DNA of 64,000 nt from Bursaphelenchus xylophilus (lineage: Eukaryota > Nematoda > Chromadorea > Rhabditida > Aphelenchoididae): contig CAJFCV020000004.1 in NCBI GenBank assembly GCA_904066235.2, forward strand, positions 2,356,001 through 2,420,000, read 5' to 3'. The position numbers and the translations under genes are program-made. This document shows, one piece after another, positions 42,630 through 54,225 of this stretch (the stretch's first letter is position 1; every line of letters starts with the position of its first letter). The notes under the pieces were generated by a model that was not told where the DNA came from, ran no database searches, and saw only the letters and a list, made by a program, of their open reading frames with translations.

Positions 42630-44455
42630 TTAGAGGTACCGATTTCTAATAGCACCTCGGCAAAGAGGGCATGAGCCAGCACCGAATCCTTCGCTCATCC
42701 AGCGCTGAACGCACACTTGGCAGCCGATAACCTGCCTGCAAGCTTGACATTTGACTTCATCGCGGACGGTTTCGAAGCAGATTACGCATTCTGATTCTAA
42801 AACAATAGAAATATAATGTTTCGTCAGGGAATTTCCCGGGTTTTGGGGATGGTTTTTTATGGAGTATTTGTTTAGCAAAGCTTACCAGAAATATGCGAGA
42901 GATCAGCGCGTGGCAGTGGCTGTGCTGAGCGTTTAAAGACGAAGCTCAAGACCCGTCCTAGAAAGTTTGTTGGAGTCGTCTGTGGTTGACTCACAACAGG
43001 TGAGGCTTGTGGTACGGGGGGAACATTCGGAGGTTGTGTTTCACGAGCAGTCGCGACTTCAGAAGCCTTTAAGATAATGGTTTAGCGGCAATACCTAATG
43101 TGGCGGGTATAAATGAGGGCTTCATGGAAATTGGACAGAAATTAATTGGACGGAGTGTGGAAATTGGACAGATTTTTTCACTGCAAAAAAATAATTAAAT
43201 TGTGACGTTTCATACGATTGCAGCGAAAAAATCTGTCCAATTTCACACTGTCCAATTCCCCCTGTCCAATCTATTTCTGTCTAATTTCCATGAAGCCTAG
43301 ATGAATATCAGGTGTCGAGAAACAAAGTTAAGACTTGCTGAAAACTTTTAGAAGTCGTCGAACTTACCCATTGGCTTGCCAAAAGGCGAGCGTATGCTTC
43401 GTCGTTCAGGATTTGCTGCTGGTCGTTGAAAAAGTTTCGTCCGCTTGGCGATTCTTCCCACAATTCTAAACAGGGAGCTGATGGAACAGGTCTCTCATGG
43501 AGCGGCAATCTACCCATAGAATTGGCAGGGGATGGCGGCCTCGGGGCGGTAAAGCCTGAAGTCCCCGGCCTGCAAGCAAGAATGCCGGAGGGTCTAGCCA
43601 CGGCTGTTGTCCTGGCTAATGCTTGTCGGACTGGAGAAGCCGGCCTAGCTGGCGGAGCTGGTCTGGTGGTTGTAGGAGCTGATCTAACCACCGCTTTATG
43701 CATCTTTCTTGTCGATGGTGCGCCTTTTTCGGATTGGGTTGGGTTCTTCCGGTCTACACCGTTAGTCCTAGAAATCGGTGATTTCATTTTCGGAAGGGTC
43801 GACGAATTTCCTGCAGAATTTGTCGGAGTATCTTGTTGAATTGGTTGTAGGATCGTTGTAGGATTAGTTCCTTTTTTGTTTCTTCTTTTTCTCTTCGCCT
43901 TTGTACTCGACTGTGAAGGATTCTTGTTGCGCTGTCCATGGGAGTTGTTGTTGTCCTGGCTTGAATCGGAATTGGGATGGTTGTTTTCTTTGTTGTCGTC
44001 AGACTGCCTGGCAGTTTGAGCCTTTCTCTGATTTCTCGATCTTCTTCCCTTTTGTTCCCTGTTTCGATCGTCAGTTCTGAAATTCCCAGTTGTTTTTTCA
44101 TTGTTGCCTCTCTGAGTCCTCGGTCTTGCTTCAGATTCCGCGATTTGTGCGGCTACTCCTGCATAGTCCGGTGGATGCTGATGAAGTCTCTAAAATCAGC
44201 TACATGAATCTGACTTTTGCAACTCACTCTCCTCATCCGCCATGAATTTTGAAGTTCATAACAGCCATCCTCCTTTTCGTCAAAACGAATTTTCACGTTG
44301 CATTCTCTGGCTTCGCATTTGTATAGATAGCCGACTTCGTATCCATCTCGAGGTTTGACTCGAGCCAGGAACGCGTAGACAAATCCGTCTTGAGCGTACT
44401 TCGCTTCTCCGTCGGGATCAAAGAACTCGACCCATTCGGTGGTTGGATGGGCCAT
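42630..44455 (-). CDS. FLYWCH-like zinc finger plus C4C4 RING protein (gene 2)
   Basis: Minus-strand exons 44228-44455, 43368-44189, 42886-43066 and 42630-42796, in phase, 465 residues. Residues 15-82 resemble a FLYWCH finger: GEAKYAQDGFVYAF, then Cys47, Cys52 and, across the first intron, His79-x-His81 (LHQHPPDY). The long middle is low complexity: Asn/Gln-rich, a basic KAKRKRRNKKG stretch that could be a nuclear signal, and Pro/Ala-rich repeats. A charged segment ending LLASQW precedes an 181 nt exon. The C-terminal RING uses C414, C417, C427, C430, C436, C439, C453 and C456 with Trp443. FLYWCH fingers usually bind DNA and RINGs act in ubiquitin transfer, so a DNA- or protein-targeted E3 is a reasonable inference. 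Confidence 0.8.
43118..43297. mobile_element. palindromic element K in an intron of RING gene 2
   Basis: GGCTTCATGGAAATTGGACAG at the left and TAATTTCCATGAAGCC at the right, about 180 bp. TTGGACAG units recur inside. Single copy in this window. Confidence 0.7.
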
Positions 44456-46400
44456 AACTTATCTGGCGGTCTTTGCCAGTGGTTTACTACCTCTGAAATC
44501 TGCCAACGAGTCTTTCTCGAATTCGAATGATTTCGCCGTTGGGAAATGAATTTACAAGGGAAGTACCCGAAGTGCGACGCTCAGATTTTCTTTAAATTTT
44601 GCACACACGTCGGGCATCAACTAAATATCAATTCCTGAAAGTTTTAGCTCGCGCTTTGCAGGCGCCGCCGAGATATCGAACGATTTATGCCGCCGAGAGA
44701 GCACGCTAAACGCGGAGAGCGGTCAGAGAGAAAACCGCTTTTTGGCCATAACTTTGGCAGTTTCGTGCGGAAAAATTTTATTTTTTGTAGAAACATTATC
44801 CTTTACGCTACAAATAAGCATGAAACTTTTCGTGCCGAAATTCGGCAAAAAGTCCTAAATTTTCGCCGACTTTCGATCTAAAAATCTCGGTTGTTTCTGC
44901 AAAGCGCGAGCTAGGATTCTCGCATATATCTTAGGAAAAATTGTTCTAAATTTGTGCCAACTTTCATCAAAATCTGAGCGTCGCACTTGGGGTACTTCCC
45001 CTGTTAGATTCCAGGAAAATTGTTTTTCAAACTAACAAGGGAAGTACCCCAACTTTGCAGGCGCCGCCGAGATATTGAATGATCCTTGCCGCCGAGAGAG
45101 TACACTAAACGCGGAGAGCGGTCAGAGAGAAAAACACTTTTTTGGCCATAACTTTGCCAGTTTCGTGAGGAAAAATGCGATTTTGTATGGAAATTACGGT
45201 AGAAATAGGTACGAAACCTTTCGTGCCGAAATGGCAAAAAGTCTCAAATTTTTGCCGACTTTCGATCTAAAAATCTCGATTTTTTTGCAAAGCGCGATGT
45301 AGAATTCTTGCATATATTTTAGAAAAATTGTTGTTAATTTGTGCCAAGCTTCATCAAAATCTGAGCGTCGCACTTGAGGTACTTCCCCTGTATATAAGAA
45401 CGGAAATTTACTAGGTAAGCTAGGGGAACAAAAAGGTAAATGAACACTAGCCACAATTTTTTATTGAAAAAGGAAAGACTGAATAGTTTTAACAAAGCTC
45501 TGAGGGCTGTTTACAAGTTCTGTTTTATATAGTTGCTCTCGATTGCTGAGAGGAACGTTCGATAAGAGCGCTTGCTATCAAATGATGAGTAATTTTGTAA
45601 CTTCACTCGAGCCCGGTTAGATAGACAGATAGCAAAAACTCAAGAGAGTTAAAGGACCAGAGAAGGTATTTTTTGAACCGAAAATTTTATCGACGTAATT
45701 GGGCAATTTCGCGGCGGGACTAAGCATGGCTGCAAACCGGGCGGGCCCGGGCCTGGAAAATTTTGAAAGCCTGGCAAGTTCGGCCCGGAAATTTTTTGTG
45801 CTAGGTTGAAGAGAAAGAAAGTGGAAAATGAAAGGAAAATTGTGGCAAATTTTCGCAAAAGGTAAAGAAGAACTTAGCAAAATCTATGCATAGTGGAATT
45901 GCCGCGTGAACATTTATATAAATTACAAAAATTGATAACCGTTTAGTGGGTCACACTTAAGAATTTTCGAAAATTTTTTCAAATTGACTTGAAAATTATT
46001 TTTTATTTGGGCGAGCAGTAAATGAGGTCACTTTATGTTTGCTATCAGCGTTATGTTCGAAAAAATGAAAAATTCTGTCGAAGAAGCTTATTTTTTCCTT
46101 TTTTTCCGGACAAAATCCTGATTTCAATAAAACCCGGCCGGCCCGGGCCTAAAAATCGAAGCCCGGGGTCGGGCCGAAAAATTAGTCGGCCCGGCCCGGG
46201 CCGGAAAATTTTGCAAGCCCGGCTCGGAGCCATGCCTAGGCGGGACCATCAGGGCATAGATGTGCTCTCGATTTCACGGTTTGTGGCATTGCAAAATTGA
46301 TCGTTTAATAATCGTTTTGCAATGCGAGGCAGTCATGGAACGTATAATGTTCAGGTCAATAGCCAATTTACAGCACGGTAATTTATTTAAAAACCAATAA
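44456..46400. other. spacer between RING genes 2 and 3, filled with repeats
   Basis: A full family D palindrome (about 44556-45005), a second truncated D copy (about 45035-45395) and a 518 bp hAT-like element (45721-46238). I see no gene. Confidence 0.6.
45721..46238. mobile_element. 518 bp hAT-like element
   Basis: Ends TAAGCATGGCT and AGCCATGCCTA, flanked on both sides by GGCGGGAC, a perfect 8-bp duplication. Subterminal regions are rich in GGCCCGGGCC. The middle is AT-rich without a transposase I can recognise. Confidence 0.82.
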
Positions 46401-47867
46401 CTAACAGCTAATAAAACCAATAAAATGTGTAGGAGGTGTTGGCCGATTCATGTCACCGCGACACAGCGGGCACGACGGACTTTGATACAGTGTTCGTTGA
46501 GATTGAATCCACGTGTCCACGCAGGCTCTGCATCCAATAATCTGCTCGCATTCATAACATTTCACTTCGTTTTGAACCTTCTCGAAGCATATGGTGCATT
46601 CAGCGGCTGAAGGGTTCTTAGTTTTTGGGTAGACTAACAGTGGCGGACCTGATCCAGTGGCAAAAAAACGTAACATTTTGCATCCGGAAAGTATCAAAAA
46701 ATGTAGCAAAATACCTCCATCTTCAAGTGAAAAACTCCGATTTAAAAACGCGTGCCGCGCGCTCTTCAAAACCGAGTTTTTTTAGTTGGAAAGGGAGGCA
46801 TTTTGCCACATTTTTTCATAATTCCCACATGCAAAATGGTTCATTTTGTGGCCATTGGAAAACGAAGGGACTGCCTAAAATTTTGGCTTACTTGATTGAT
46901 GTGGACGATCCACGCGCTCCACGATTAACGTTGACGGACCTCTTACTCGTAGAGGGAGTGATGAAATTTGGCTACCAGTGGCTGTTGAGCTGTTAGACGA
47001 CGATGAAGACTGCCTTGAATTCGAATAGTGATTTCGGAGGGATGGTTGAGAGCTCGCTGGGTTCTCTGCGGCCTAAATAATAGGTAATAGATAAGCAAAC
47101 AGTTTTTAAAACAGAATCTATATACGAAGAGGTGTTTTTCTGAACTCTTGAAATACGGTTTGACTGTGCACAAACTCTTAGTCATGCAGAGAACCTACCC
47201 ATTGATTTGACAATTGTCGCGCATATTCTTCGTCTTCTCTGATCTGCCGCTCGTGTTGTCGTTGTCTTCTTTGATACTCCAGACCCTCTAAGAATCGCTG
47301 GTATGTTGACAGCGGATATCCTTCAGCATGCTGATCCTCGACGTTAAAATTTGTCAGCTCCAGCCGCAACGCCAGGTCTGCAAGCTCTATATTGATATTA
47401 CTTTCGGTTCCGACCGGTATATCGTAGTTCCGGGACCTTTCTCGATTATTCCTCCGTCGCCTGGGTCGTTGCGATTGGGAGCCCCGGCTGTTTCGGTTGT
47501 GTCTGGGGTTATAATCTGCATAATCAAGTTGATACGCGACTTCATCGTAGTCAGGTGGATGGGGATGAAAGGCCTGAAATAAGAGGGGTAACAGGCTCGA
47601 TTAGATTGTATGTACAACTAGGATTCCTCTAAATTTCCTTACCCTTCGCAGCATGTCGGCTTTTTGAACCTCATCGTGCCCACCAACTTCGTCGACCCGA
47701 ATTTTGATGAAACAACTGGGCTCTTCGCATTGATACAGGCAGGCATAATCGAACCCGGGACGAGGTCTAACTTCATTGTGAAAGGAGTAGATGAAGCCAT
47801 CTTGAGCGTATTTCAATTCCCCGTTTTCTCCAACAATTCTGACCCATTCGTTGCATGCCGTGGCCAT
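46401..47867 (-). CDS. FLYWCH-like zinc finger plus C4C4 RING protein (gene 3)
   Basis: Minus-strand exons 47643-47867, 47199-47573, 46892-47072 and 46401-46606, in phase, 328 residues. An ATG two codons upstream (47873) is possible. I chose MATACNEW because gene 2 starts at the same place. FLYWCH-like part: GELKYAQDGFIYSF, Cys47, Cys52 and His78-x-His80 (FHPHPPDY), the same positions as gene 2. A basic Arg-rich middle (RPRRRRNNRERSR) and a charged helix-like segment (QRRQRQHERQIREDEEYARQ) follow. RING: CTIC (C264), CYEC, GCRAC, CPLC. Exon 3 is 181 nt as in gene 2, and all phases agree, so the two are paralogues. Element A lies in the last intron. Confidence 0.82.
46636..46860. mobile_element. 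element A (copy 17)
   Basis: ACAGTGGCGGACCTGATCC to a decayed right end near GTGGCCATTGG, in the last intron of RING gene 3. Confidence 0.7.
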
Positions 47868-47873
47868 TTTCAA

Positions 47874-48488
47874 GTTCCTGGAGTATTTACAGCCTGTAAA
47901 GAGAAGAGAAATTATTTTCGAAAGTTGAAAAACGAAATCGGAATGAGAATCTAGGTTATGGTCAAATTTTTTTGCCAGATTCGCATGAATTTCGAGAGGT
48001 AAATCGGTTTTCTATCGGTAGCTACCTCCGAAATTTTTGCATACCAAATTCCAGTAAAAAATATCTAATTTTCTCAGTTTTCTCATCTATAATATCTAGA
48101 AATCAACCCTCCTCAACGTCAAAAAAAAACAAATATTTTTTTCTCGAGAGAAAAAAAATCATTCCCATCAGGGAGAGAGTTGACCAAACTGGGAGCAGGA
48201 TGATTTCATCCAAAATATGGCAATTTTTGAGATTTCGGCGACAGTTCAGCTGTACCTTAGTGTAGCACAGTGCAGTTCGAGACTTTGTTTGTTACGTAAC
48301 CTTTGAAAAACTCAAATTTCAGGTGCGAAAACGCACAAGGTTCGCCTAGTTTATCAAATAAAGGTGGAAATTTTACAAAAATTGAAATTAACCGCTGGTT
48401 GCAGGGAGAAATATTAAAATAAGAGCGAGAATCGAACGCTTCTTGAGACTATTGTTTTTTGTTCCAGGAATCCAACGGCTTTCGAATA
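47874..48488. other. spacer between RING genes 3 and 4
   Basis: No repeat family and no gene recognised. Presumably holds the promoter of gene 3. Confidence 0.4.
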
Positions 48489-50746
48489 TTATACAGAATA
48501 AAACGCAACTAAATTCGTTAGGTTTATTTGGAACAGAAGGGACAATCGATTAGATTGGCTTTTATCGCAGGGAAAATAAGATCTCCTTTCCTCGCCAAAA
48601 AAAGAAGGAATTGACCTGGCGTTTTTTTGGGAGGTTATAAAAACGATGGGGGGTTTCTTTTTATTATAATTCCCCCGATTCAAAACAAAATTCATATCGG
48701 GTTCCATGCAAAAGTTTACGCATCCGAAGTTAAGGTTTTTTCCTATCCAGTTTCGGACACAGGGCTCACAACCAATCGTTTGTTTGCAGCCTTTGCACGA
48801 CACTGAGGTGGCCGTCATATCAAAGCAGATTCCACATTCAGAATCTGAAATATCGAATTAAGGTTGAATACAAACTCGAAAACAATGAATCTAAGTTGAT
48901 AAAAAAAATAAAATACTTCGGTTAAAATCTTACCTTCTCCGTTTGTCGTGTTTGTTTCCAGATAGTCGTTGTTTCGGATCTCTTCCTCTTCTTGAGCCTG
49001 CAAATGACAGTTTTTATTATTAGATACATTTACAGAATGACAGAATTATTGTAGTAATATAATAATTTCCTAAACAAAAAAATCAAAAAAAAAAATAAGA
49101 CCAAAACTCACAAGTTGAGCAGCCAACTGTCGAGCGAAACGCTCATCTTCGGAGACTTGCCGATCAACCAACGTGTCTCGTTGAGGGGCCAGACGAGAGT
49201 ACGGTATCGAACTTATTGCTGAATCCTGCAAACCGTGCCTCTGAGACGCCGGCTCAAGCATTCTAACTAGCCGGTCTAGATGGAGTGAAGACCGACGTCT
49301 CTGTAAAACACGTCGAGATCGGGCTGTTTGAGTTCCCTGCGAAATTTGCTGATTTTGTGTAGGAATTGGAGGTAGATAAGTAAAGCTGGGGTCTGCATTT
49401 GATATGAAGTGGTAGCTTCTCCAAGATTCCTGCTCATTCGACAATGGAGTTGAAGATGGATTTCCTGTGCTCTGAGAGGAAGAAGTTGGCCAGATGGAAT
49501 TTGAAGGAGAGGGTCTTGAAACTTCTCCTATTTCGTCGTCATCCAAACTTTCCGTCTCTGTTCTGATAATACGCCTTCGTTTTCGTCTGACCGTGGTTCC
49601 TCGTGTAGACATTGGATGAGGTTGAATTGTTCGTTGTCGTTTGGGTAGTATAGACGGAATCGGTGAAAGTCGCCGATAAAACAGTGGTGAAAATGGATCC
49701 GAGTAAATCTGAATGTCATAGGTGTCTAAATTGCCTTCTTCTGGAAATGTTGCGGCTATGTGCGGAGAATTTGGTATATTCGTCTAAAATTCATAGAGAT
49801 TAGCAATAAAGTATGTGCATCTTACCGTGTTTAAAGCTTGAGGCTCATTTGGGAACGGTGAGGTGGACTGATGCTCTGAGAAACTAACTGAATTTGGTTG
49901 AAGTCCAGAAAAAGAATTTGAAGTCGTCGGATGGTGACTAGAGATAAATTCAGGTTGTTGTTGAGGACCAAGCGAATCGGAAAAGGCTTCAGAACGTATT
50001 TCCCCTCCCAACGCATAGTTCTGAGTGTTGTTTGGGTCTGACGCCTCGATTTCTCGGGCACTTGAGGAACCAGATTGACTAGTGCTTGGGGCTTGACCTG
50101 ATGAAAGAACGTTTGGTGTTCCAGATTGGGAATGACTTGAGCAGCTTGCCCTTATCTCACCGGAAGTTAAACTTGAATGCTGATCAGGCCCAAAAATGTT
50201 GTCATAGCGGCCGCTCTCGAGATCGCTGCAGAAAGCACAGCCTGATGGGCATTCTGAAACAGCAAGCGAGGCTCCGGAGGTCGTTGGGTAGCCATTACAG
50301 CTATTGGCATTGGTGTTAAGGGCACCTGAGGGCCTTTCAAGACTTGACAAGTGTTCAAATGGTTGGCGGTCGTTTGAGTGGTCCGCAAAGCGACGGCTTC
50401 TTTCCATCGCCCGATAGGATAGGAAATGCGTACAAGCTGAACAAGGAATAGATGAATTACGAAGTTGATGGCCATAGTTATATGGTTCGAAGCTCTCCGA
50501 CCCATGCGAAGTTTCATAGCGTAAAGTATGGCCAAATTTGGGTTTGCCTCTCAAAAACGGTGGAGGGAAATGTCTGATTTGATGGAAAGGACGAACAGAA
50601 CTTCTAAAGAGCTCTTGATAGTTCAAAAAATGGTGGTATGGATCATCGACTGCAATCCGTCGGTTTGCAGATGGATACACGGGAGAACCATCCGGTAGAA
50701 ACGAAGGAGATAAACGGGGGACCTCTGGTGAAACCTGGTTGGACAT
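48489..50746 (-). CDS. long RING-related protein with degenerate C-terminal RING (gene 4)
   Basis: Minus-strand exons 49826-50746, 49112-49783, 48934-48997 and 48489-48844, in phase, about 670 residues from the chosen start (MSNQVSPEVPRLSPS). That ATG lies 37 bases inside an exon whose acceptor TTTTCCAG could receive a spliced leader. The first exon could also continue an upstream exon at 50924-51191. The body is Ser/Gln/Pro-rich and disordered, with a basic RRKRRRIIR and the charged VSEDERFARQLAAQ segment shared with genes 2, 3 and 5. The RING keeps CGIC, CKGC and GCEPC-VRNW, but the last pair is CVNFC instead of CPLC, followed by a 70-residue unrelated tail. FLYWCH part absent. Metal binding at the second site may be lost. 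Confidence 0.68.
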
Positions 50747-50923
50747 AACCGCCAGTTGAGGATAACTGCCTTTATGATCAGACCTGGAAAAATAAATAAA
50801 GATGCCGGTCCCGCTAAATAATATTTTAAAAAACAGCTTTGAAAAGCTTCGAAAATGTAAAATAAGATTATAACTTATGTACAGCCAACTCCCGTACAAA
50901 AAAATCTCTCTGTATCGGACAGT

Positions 50924-51191
50924 TTAAAACAAGCGCTTCTTCAACGAATAAAACTTGTAATTTCTGGCGATTTGGTGTACAGAGACTGCGTATAAAAATT
51001 GAACGCCAAAACTGATTAACAAAAGGAAACGAATAAACGCGAAGTCAACACGCGCTAGAAATGCCGGATCCGCCTTCTCTTCGGTTAGGTCATTCTTGGC
51101 GGGGAGCAAACGCCCTGGGAATATGCTCGCGAGGAATCTAAGCCACTCTTCAAGTGATGCATAGTTGACAAAGATTAGAGTGCGCGATAAC
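50924..51191 (-). CDS. orphan internal-type exon encoding a membrane helix
   Basis: After an acceptor (GGTCTTTTAG) the minus strand stays open for 88 codons to a TAA: NYASLEEWLRFLASIFPG, EEKADPAFLARVDFAFIR and a hydrophobic FLLLISFGVQFLYAVSV, then a basic end. There is no Met in frame, so it must be an internal exon or a relic. A weak donor (GTTTTA) near its end has the phase needed to join RING gene 4 at 50783. That would make gene 4 a membrane-anchored RING protein, but no first exon is visible between it and gene 5. No family recognised. Confidence 0.35.
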
Positions 51192-51344
51192 TAAAAGACC
51201 GATTATGGCCCTATTGATGGTGTCAAATACTCTTCATCACATTCCCCCCTCAAAAATTGTCTTTGTCAAGAATGGATTAGGTTCTAAAACGTTTTTATTC
51301 AACAGATATTTACAGTTTCTGACGCAATATTCAAAAAACCTTCA

Positions 51345-52124
51345 TCAAAAATTTCTGATAGTACTTCGGCATAATGGGCAAGTTGTTGGCTCTCTTCTGC
51401 AAAACTTGGTGCTCAGCCATTTCGTAATGCAAGGCCGGCAACCAATTGTTTGTTGGCATCCTCGGCAGTAAAATCCTCTTTCGTTTTGCACCTTCTCAAG
51501 ACAAATTGCGCAGTCGACATAAGCAGTGGGATTTTGGGTCCTTTGTTGATCTTCGGAGATTTCGTAGTTGTTTGCCTGAAAAATTAAGATGAAAAAATTA
51601 AGAATTTTTGGGTAAGTGTTTGCACATGTTCTGTCTTTTCTTCGCTTTGTTTTTTCTAAAAAATCTGAAATATATTGAATTCGACTTACCCATTGATGTC
51701 GATAAACTGATTGGCGGTTAGAACTCCGGGTTTGAATGGGTCGGAATTCGGTTTCACGTCTTTGACAACTGGCTGAAGGTTTTTGCATTCTCTGAGGTAC
51801 TCGCAAAATGACTTCTGGACTCTCTGACCGACCTGAGTCGCCACTAGTATGCGGATTATCAACCAATGTTGACCATAAATTTGGCTGATGAAACTGGGCT
51901 TGAACTGGTTGATTTGGATATCCAATAGGGGCTCCGTTTACCAGCAAAAATACCCTCGGATAAGCGTAAATTGGAGCATTTTGATAGGCATAATAAAGAG
52001 GGTTCACATGATGGATGTGCGTCGGAATTGGTTGACTGGAATTTGGAATAAACAACCAAGGTGTCGGTTGAAGTTGAACAGTCGGGAAGTAGACGTAAAT
52101 TGGCTGGTTTGGAGAGTACATCAC
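51345..52124 (-). CDS. C4C4 RING-finger protein 5
   Basis: Minus-strand exons 51690-52124 and 51345-51575, phase 0, 221 residues. The N-terminal part is rich in Pro, Gln and Tyr (PNQPIYVYFPTVQLQPTPW, YYAYQNAPIYAYP) and ends in HQW, as the matching exons of genes 2, 3 and 6 do. The RING reads CAIC, CRGC, IGCRPC-ITKW and CPLC, all eight Cys present. There is no FLYWCH part. The 114-base intron has no stop and is a multiple of three, so retention would add 38 residues without shifting the frame. A TTTTTAG acceptor lies about 20 bases before the ATG (spliced-leader candidate). Confidence 0.78.
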   Translation of the reverse strand: MMYSPNQPIYVYFPTVQLQPTPWLFIPNSSQPIPTHIHHVNPLYYAYQNAPIYAYPRVFLLVNGAPIGYPNQPVQAQFHQPNLWSTLVDNPHTSGDSGRSESPEVILRVPQRMQKPSASCQRRETEFRPIQTRSSNRQSVYRHQWVSRIQYISDFLEKTKRRKDRTCANTYPKILNFFILIFQANNYEISEDQQRTQNPTAYVDCAICLEKVQNERGFYCRGCQQTIGCRPCITKWLSTKFCRREPTTCPLCRSTIRNF

Positions 52125-52817
52125 TGAGATTTCTCAATGCAAAATAATACCTAAAAAGCAGAAAAATTATTTATTATATTTAAGCAAAAAATGCACTTCA
52201 GTCAAATCTCCGGACAAAGAATAACAGCAATTTATCCATGATATTCTATTTTAAAAAGCTCATAGTAAATAAAAAAAAAGTCGACTGCTCAAAATTAAAA
52301 TCGCTAAGTTATGATTGTTTCATTATAATGTTTGATAAAGACAGAAAATTTTTTGCAGAAAATTTTATGCAGATTTTTTTCGAAAATGTTTGGGCGCGTC
52401 ATCTTGCATTTTGGAAGCAGAAAAAAGTGAGTTATAGCGGTTTCAATTTTCAAAATAATAAAAGATAAGTTTCTTTAAGAAACTCCTCTTGCTCTCTCCG
52501 AGTATTTGACATCTAATTTCTTTGAAAGCTGACCTTTAAAAAATAAATTGAAACAATAAAAATTTTTATTTATTAAAAATGTAAATCGAAAACGAGCCGA
52601 CTGTCCAAGACTGAAGACGCTGACTTATGATTATTTCATTCTAATCAAAAATTCTTTTACAGAAACGTTTATGCAGAAATTTTTGTAGTAAATTTTGCGT
52701 CATTTGGATTTTTCAAGACAAAAAATATGAAGAAAATCTTTTTCTGGCTCTTGATGCTTTGATAACTGAGTTAAAAAATCAATTAGGACATTAAAATTTT
52801 TTTTTATTGAAAAAATG
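52125..52817. other. AT-rich spacer between RING genes 5 and 6
   Basis: Two imperfect direct repeats (AAAATTTTTTGCAGAAAATTTTATGCAG type near 52350 and 52660). No gene recognised. Confidence 0.4.
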
Positions 52818-53612
52818 TTAATCAAACAGTTCAAAATTTGCAAATCCGTCTCCTCGGCATAACGGACAAGACGGCGCTTTATTGCTATCCGCTTGGGTTC
52901 GAATCCAGTTCCTGATACATCGTTGACATCCGATGATTTGCTTGCATGCTTTGCAACTTGTTGGATTCCTGGCCTTATCGAAACAAATGGTGCATTCGGT
53001 TTCTGAAAAAAAAATTGGTTGATTTTAGAAGATTTTTGATTTTGTAGAAAAAATTATGGCTAATTTAATTATGAAATATATAGCTTACCTGATACTGCAA
53101 CAACTTCTGATTCCCGCTCATTTTTCAGCTGATCTCTTCGGGCTCTGAATCGCTCTGCCTGAAATATCAGTCATTACATTACATTAATTAGCATCAAAAA
53201 GTTTGTTGATAATGTTAAAAATATTTACCCATTCTCTCAACTTTTGAGTGGCCTCAGTGTCTTGCTGTCTTTCTGGTCCTGCAGGAAATCCATCCATCCG
53301 AGCGTTCCGTCGAATACTCAAAGGTGAACTTGCATGCTGTTCCGGAAATTGCTGAGAAACCTGGGGCCGAGGTTCATCGATATTTTGGGCTTGATTGTAG
53401 ATGAAAATTTGATGATTACCAGGAAATTGGTTTTGCTGGACGAAGATCATGCCGTGGTTATAATAATTTGGAGCAATGTACACCATCGGACTTGGTTGAG
53501 GGTATCCCATCGGATAAACGTGTTGGAGATGGGCAACTGGAACAAAAGCCGGTTGAAATCCGGTATGTTCGAAGGCAAAGTCAGCGGAGAAGAACACTTG
53601 CGATGGAACCAT
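52818..53612 (-). CDS. C4C4 RING-finger protein 6
   Basis: Minus-strand exons 53229-53612, 53089-53158 and 52818-53002, in phase, 212 residues. The start MVPSQVFFSADFAFEHTG stands 22 bases after a TTTTCAG acceptor. The N-terminal part is rich in Pro/Tyr/Gln (YPMGYPQPSPMVYIAPNYYN) like gene 5. Then come a charged segment (AERFRARRDQLKNERE) and a RING with CTIC, CKAC, IGCQRC-IRNW and CPLC, ending FANFELFD. All eight ligands present. An upstream ORF at 53733-53922 with a good donor may be a 5' UTR exon. It does not join in frame. Confidence 0.77.
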
Positions 53613-54225
53613 GGTTAGAAGATTTATTAAATGAGGTCTGAAAATTGAAAAGGTTAAAATAAAAAACTCTATGAAGGAAATAACAACAACTGAAATCATA
53701 AAAACGTTTAAAATCTGATCACACACTTACTTGATAGTATAAATACAATCTAACAAGCAATTGACGAATGAGGTCGAGTTGAAGATTTGCTGGTTTTTGC
53801 CGTGTTTTATAGCCTGCTGAAGAAAATTCTCTGTCATAAAAATGTTTGATTTCTCTTGATTTGCTTGATTTACCATGCCAGACATTTTCGCCACTTTTTT
53901 CTGCACTACATTTTGAATTCAAGTTTGATGAAGTCTACCTAGTTTTGCTTGAGTAATGCTATACTACTGTTAAATTTTCTGTTTTATACTGTTTAAAATA
54001 ATGTGAATTTATGAATTTCAATATTTTTCATGATTTTCTTTATCAAATTATTATGTATTATAATCACATATTTTTCTGCCTCAATTTGAAGCGTTGTTTC
54101 TGCGATCGACGTAACATTCTTATTACGCAGAAAAACCCGTGTTTGTGTACGACAGAAAGAAACGCATTCAATTTTCATTTAGTCGTGATTCAGTCGCTTA
54201 ACAGTTCTTCATTTTTTATCAACTC
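53613..54225. other. divergent intergenic region between RING genes 6 and 7
   Basis: Probable shared upstream region of two divergently transcribed RING genes. A 63-codon open frame on the minus strand (53733-53922, MNSKCSAEKSGENVWHG) ends at a donor and could be a leader exon. Confidence 0.35.

Noticed and set aside
52890..52910. A perfect tRNA B-box-like GGTTCGAATCC
   Set aside because: It lies inside the RING exon of gene 6 (antisense of the WIRTQAD codons). No A box or cloverleaf can be drawn around it.
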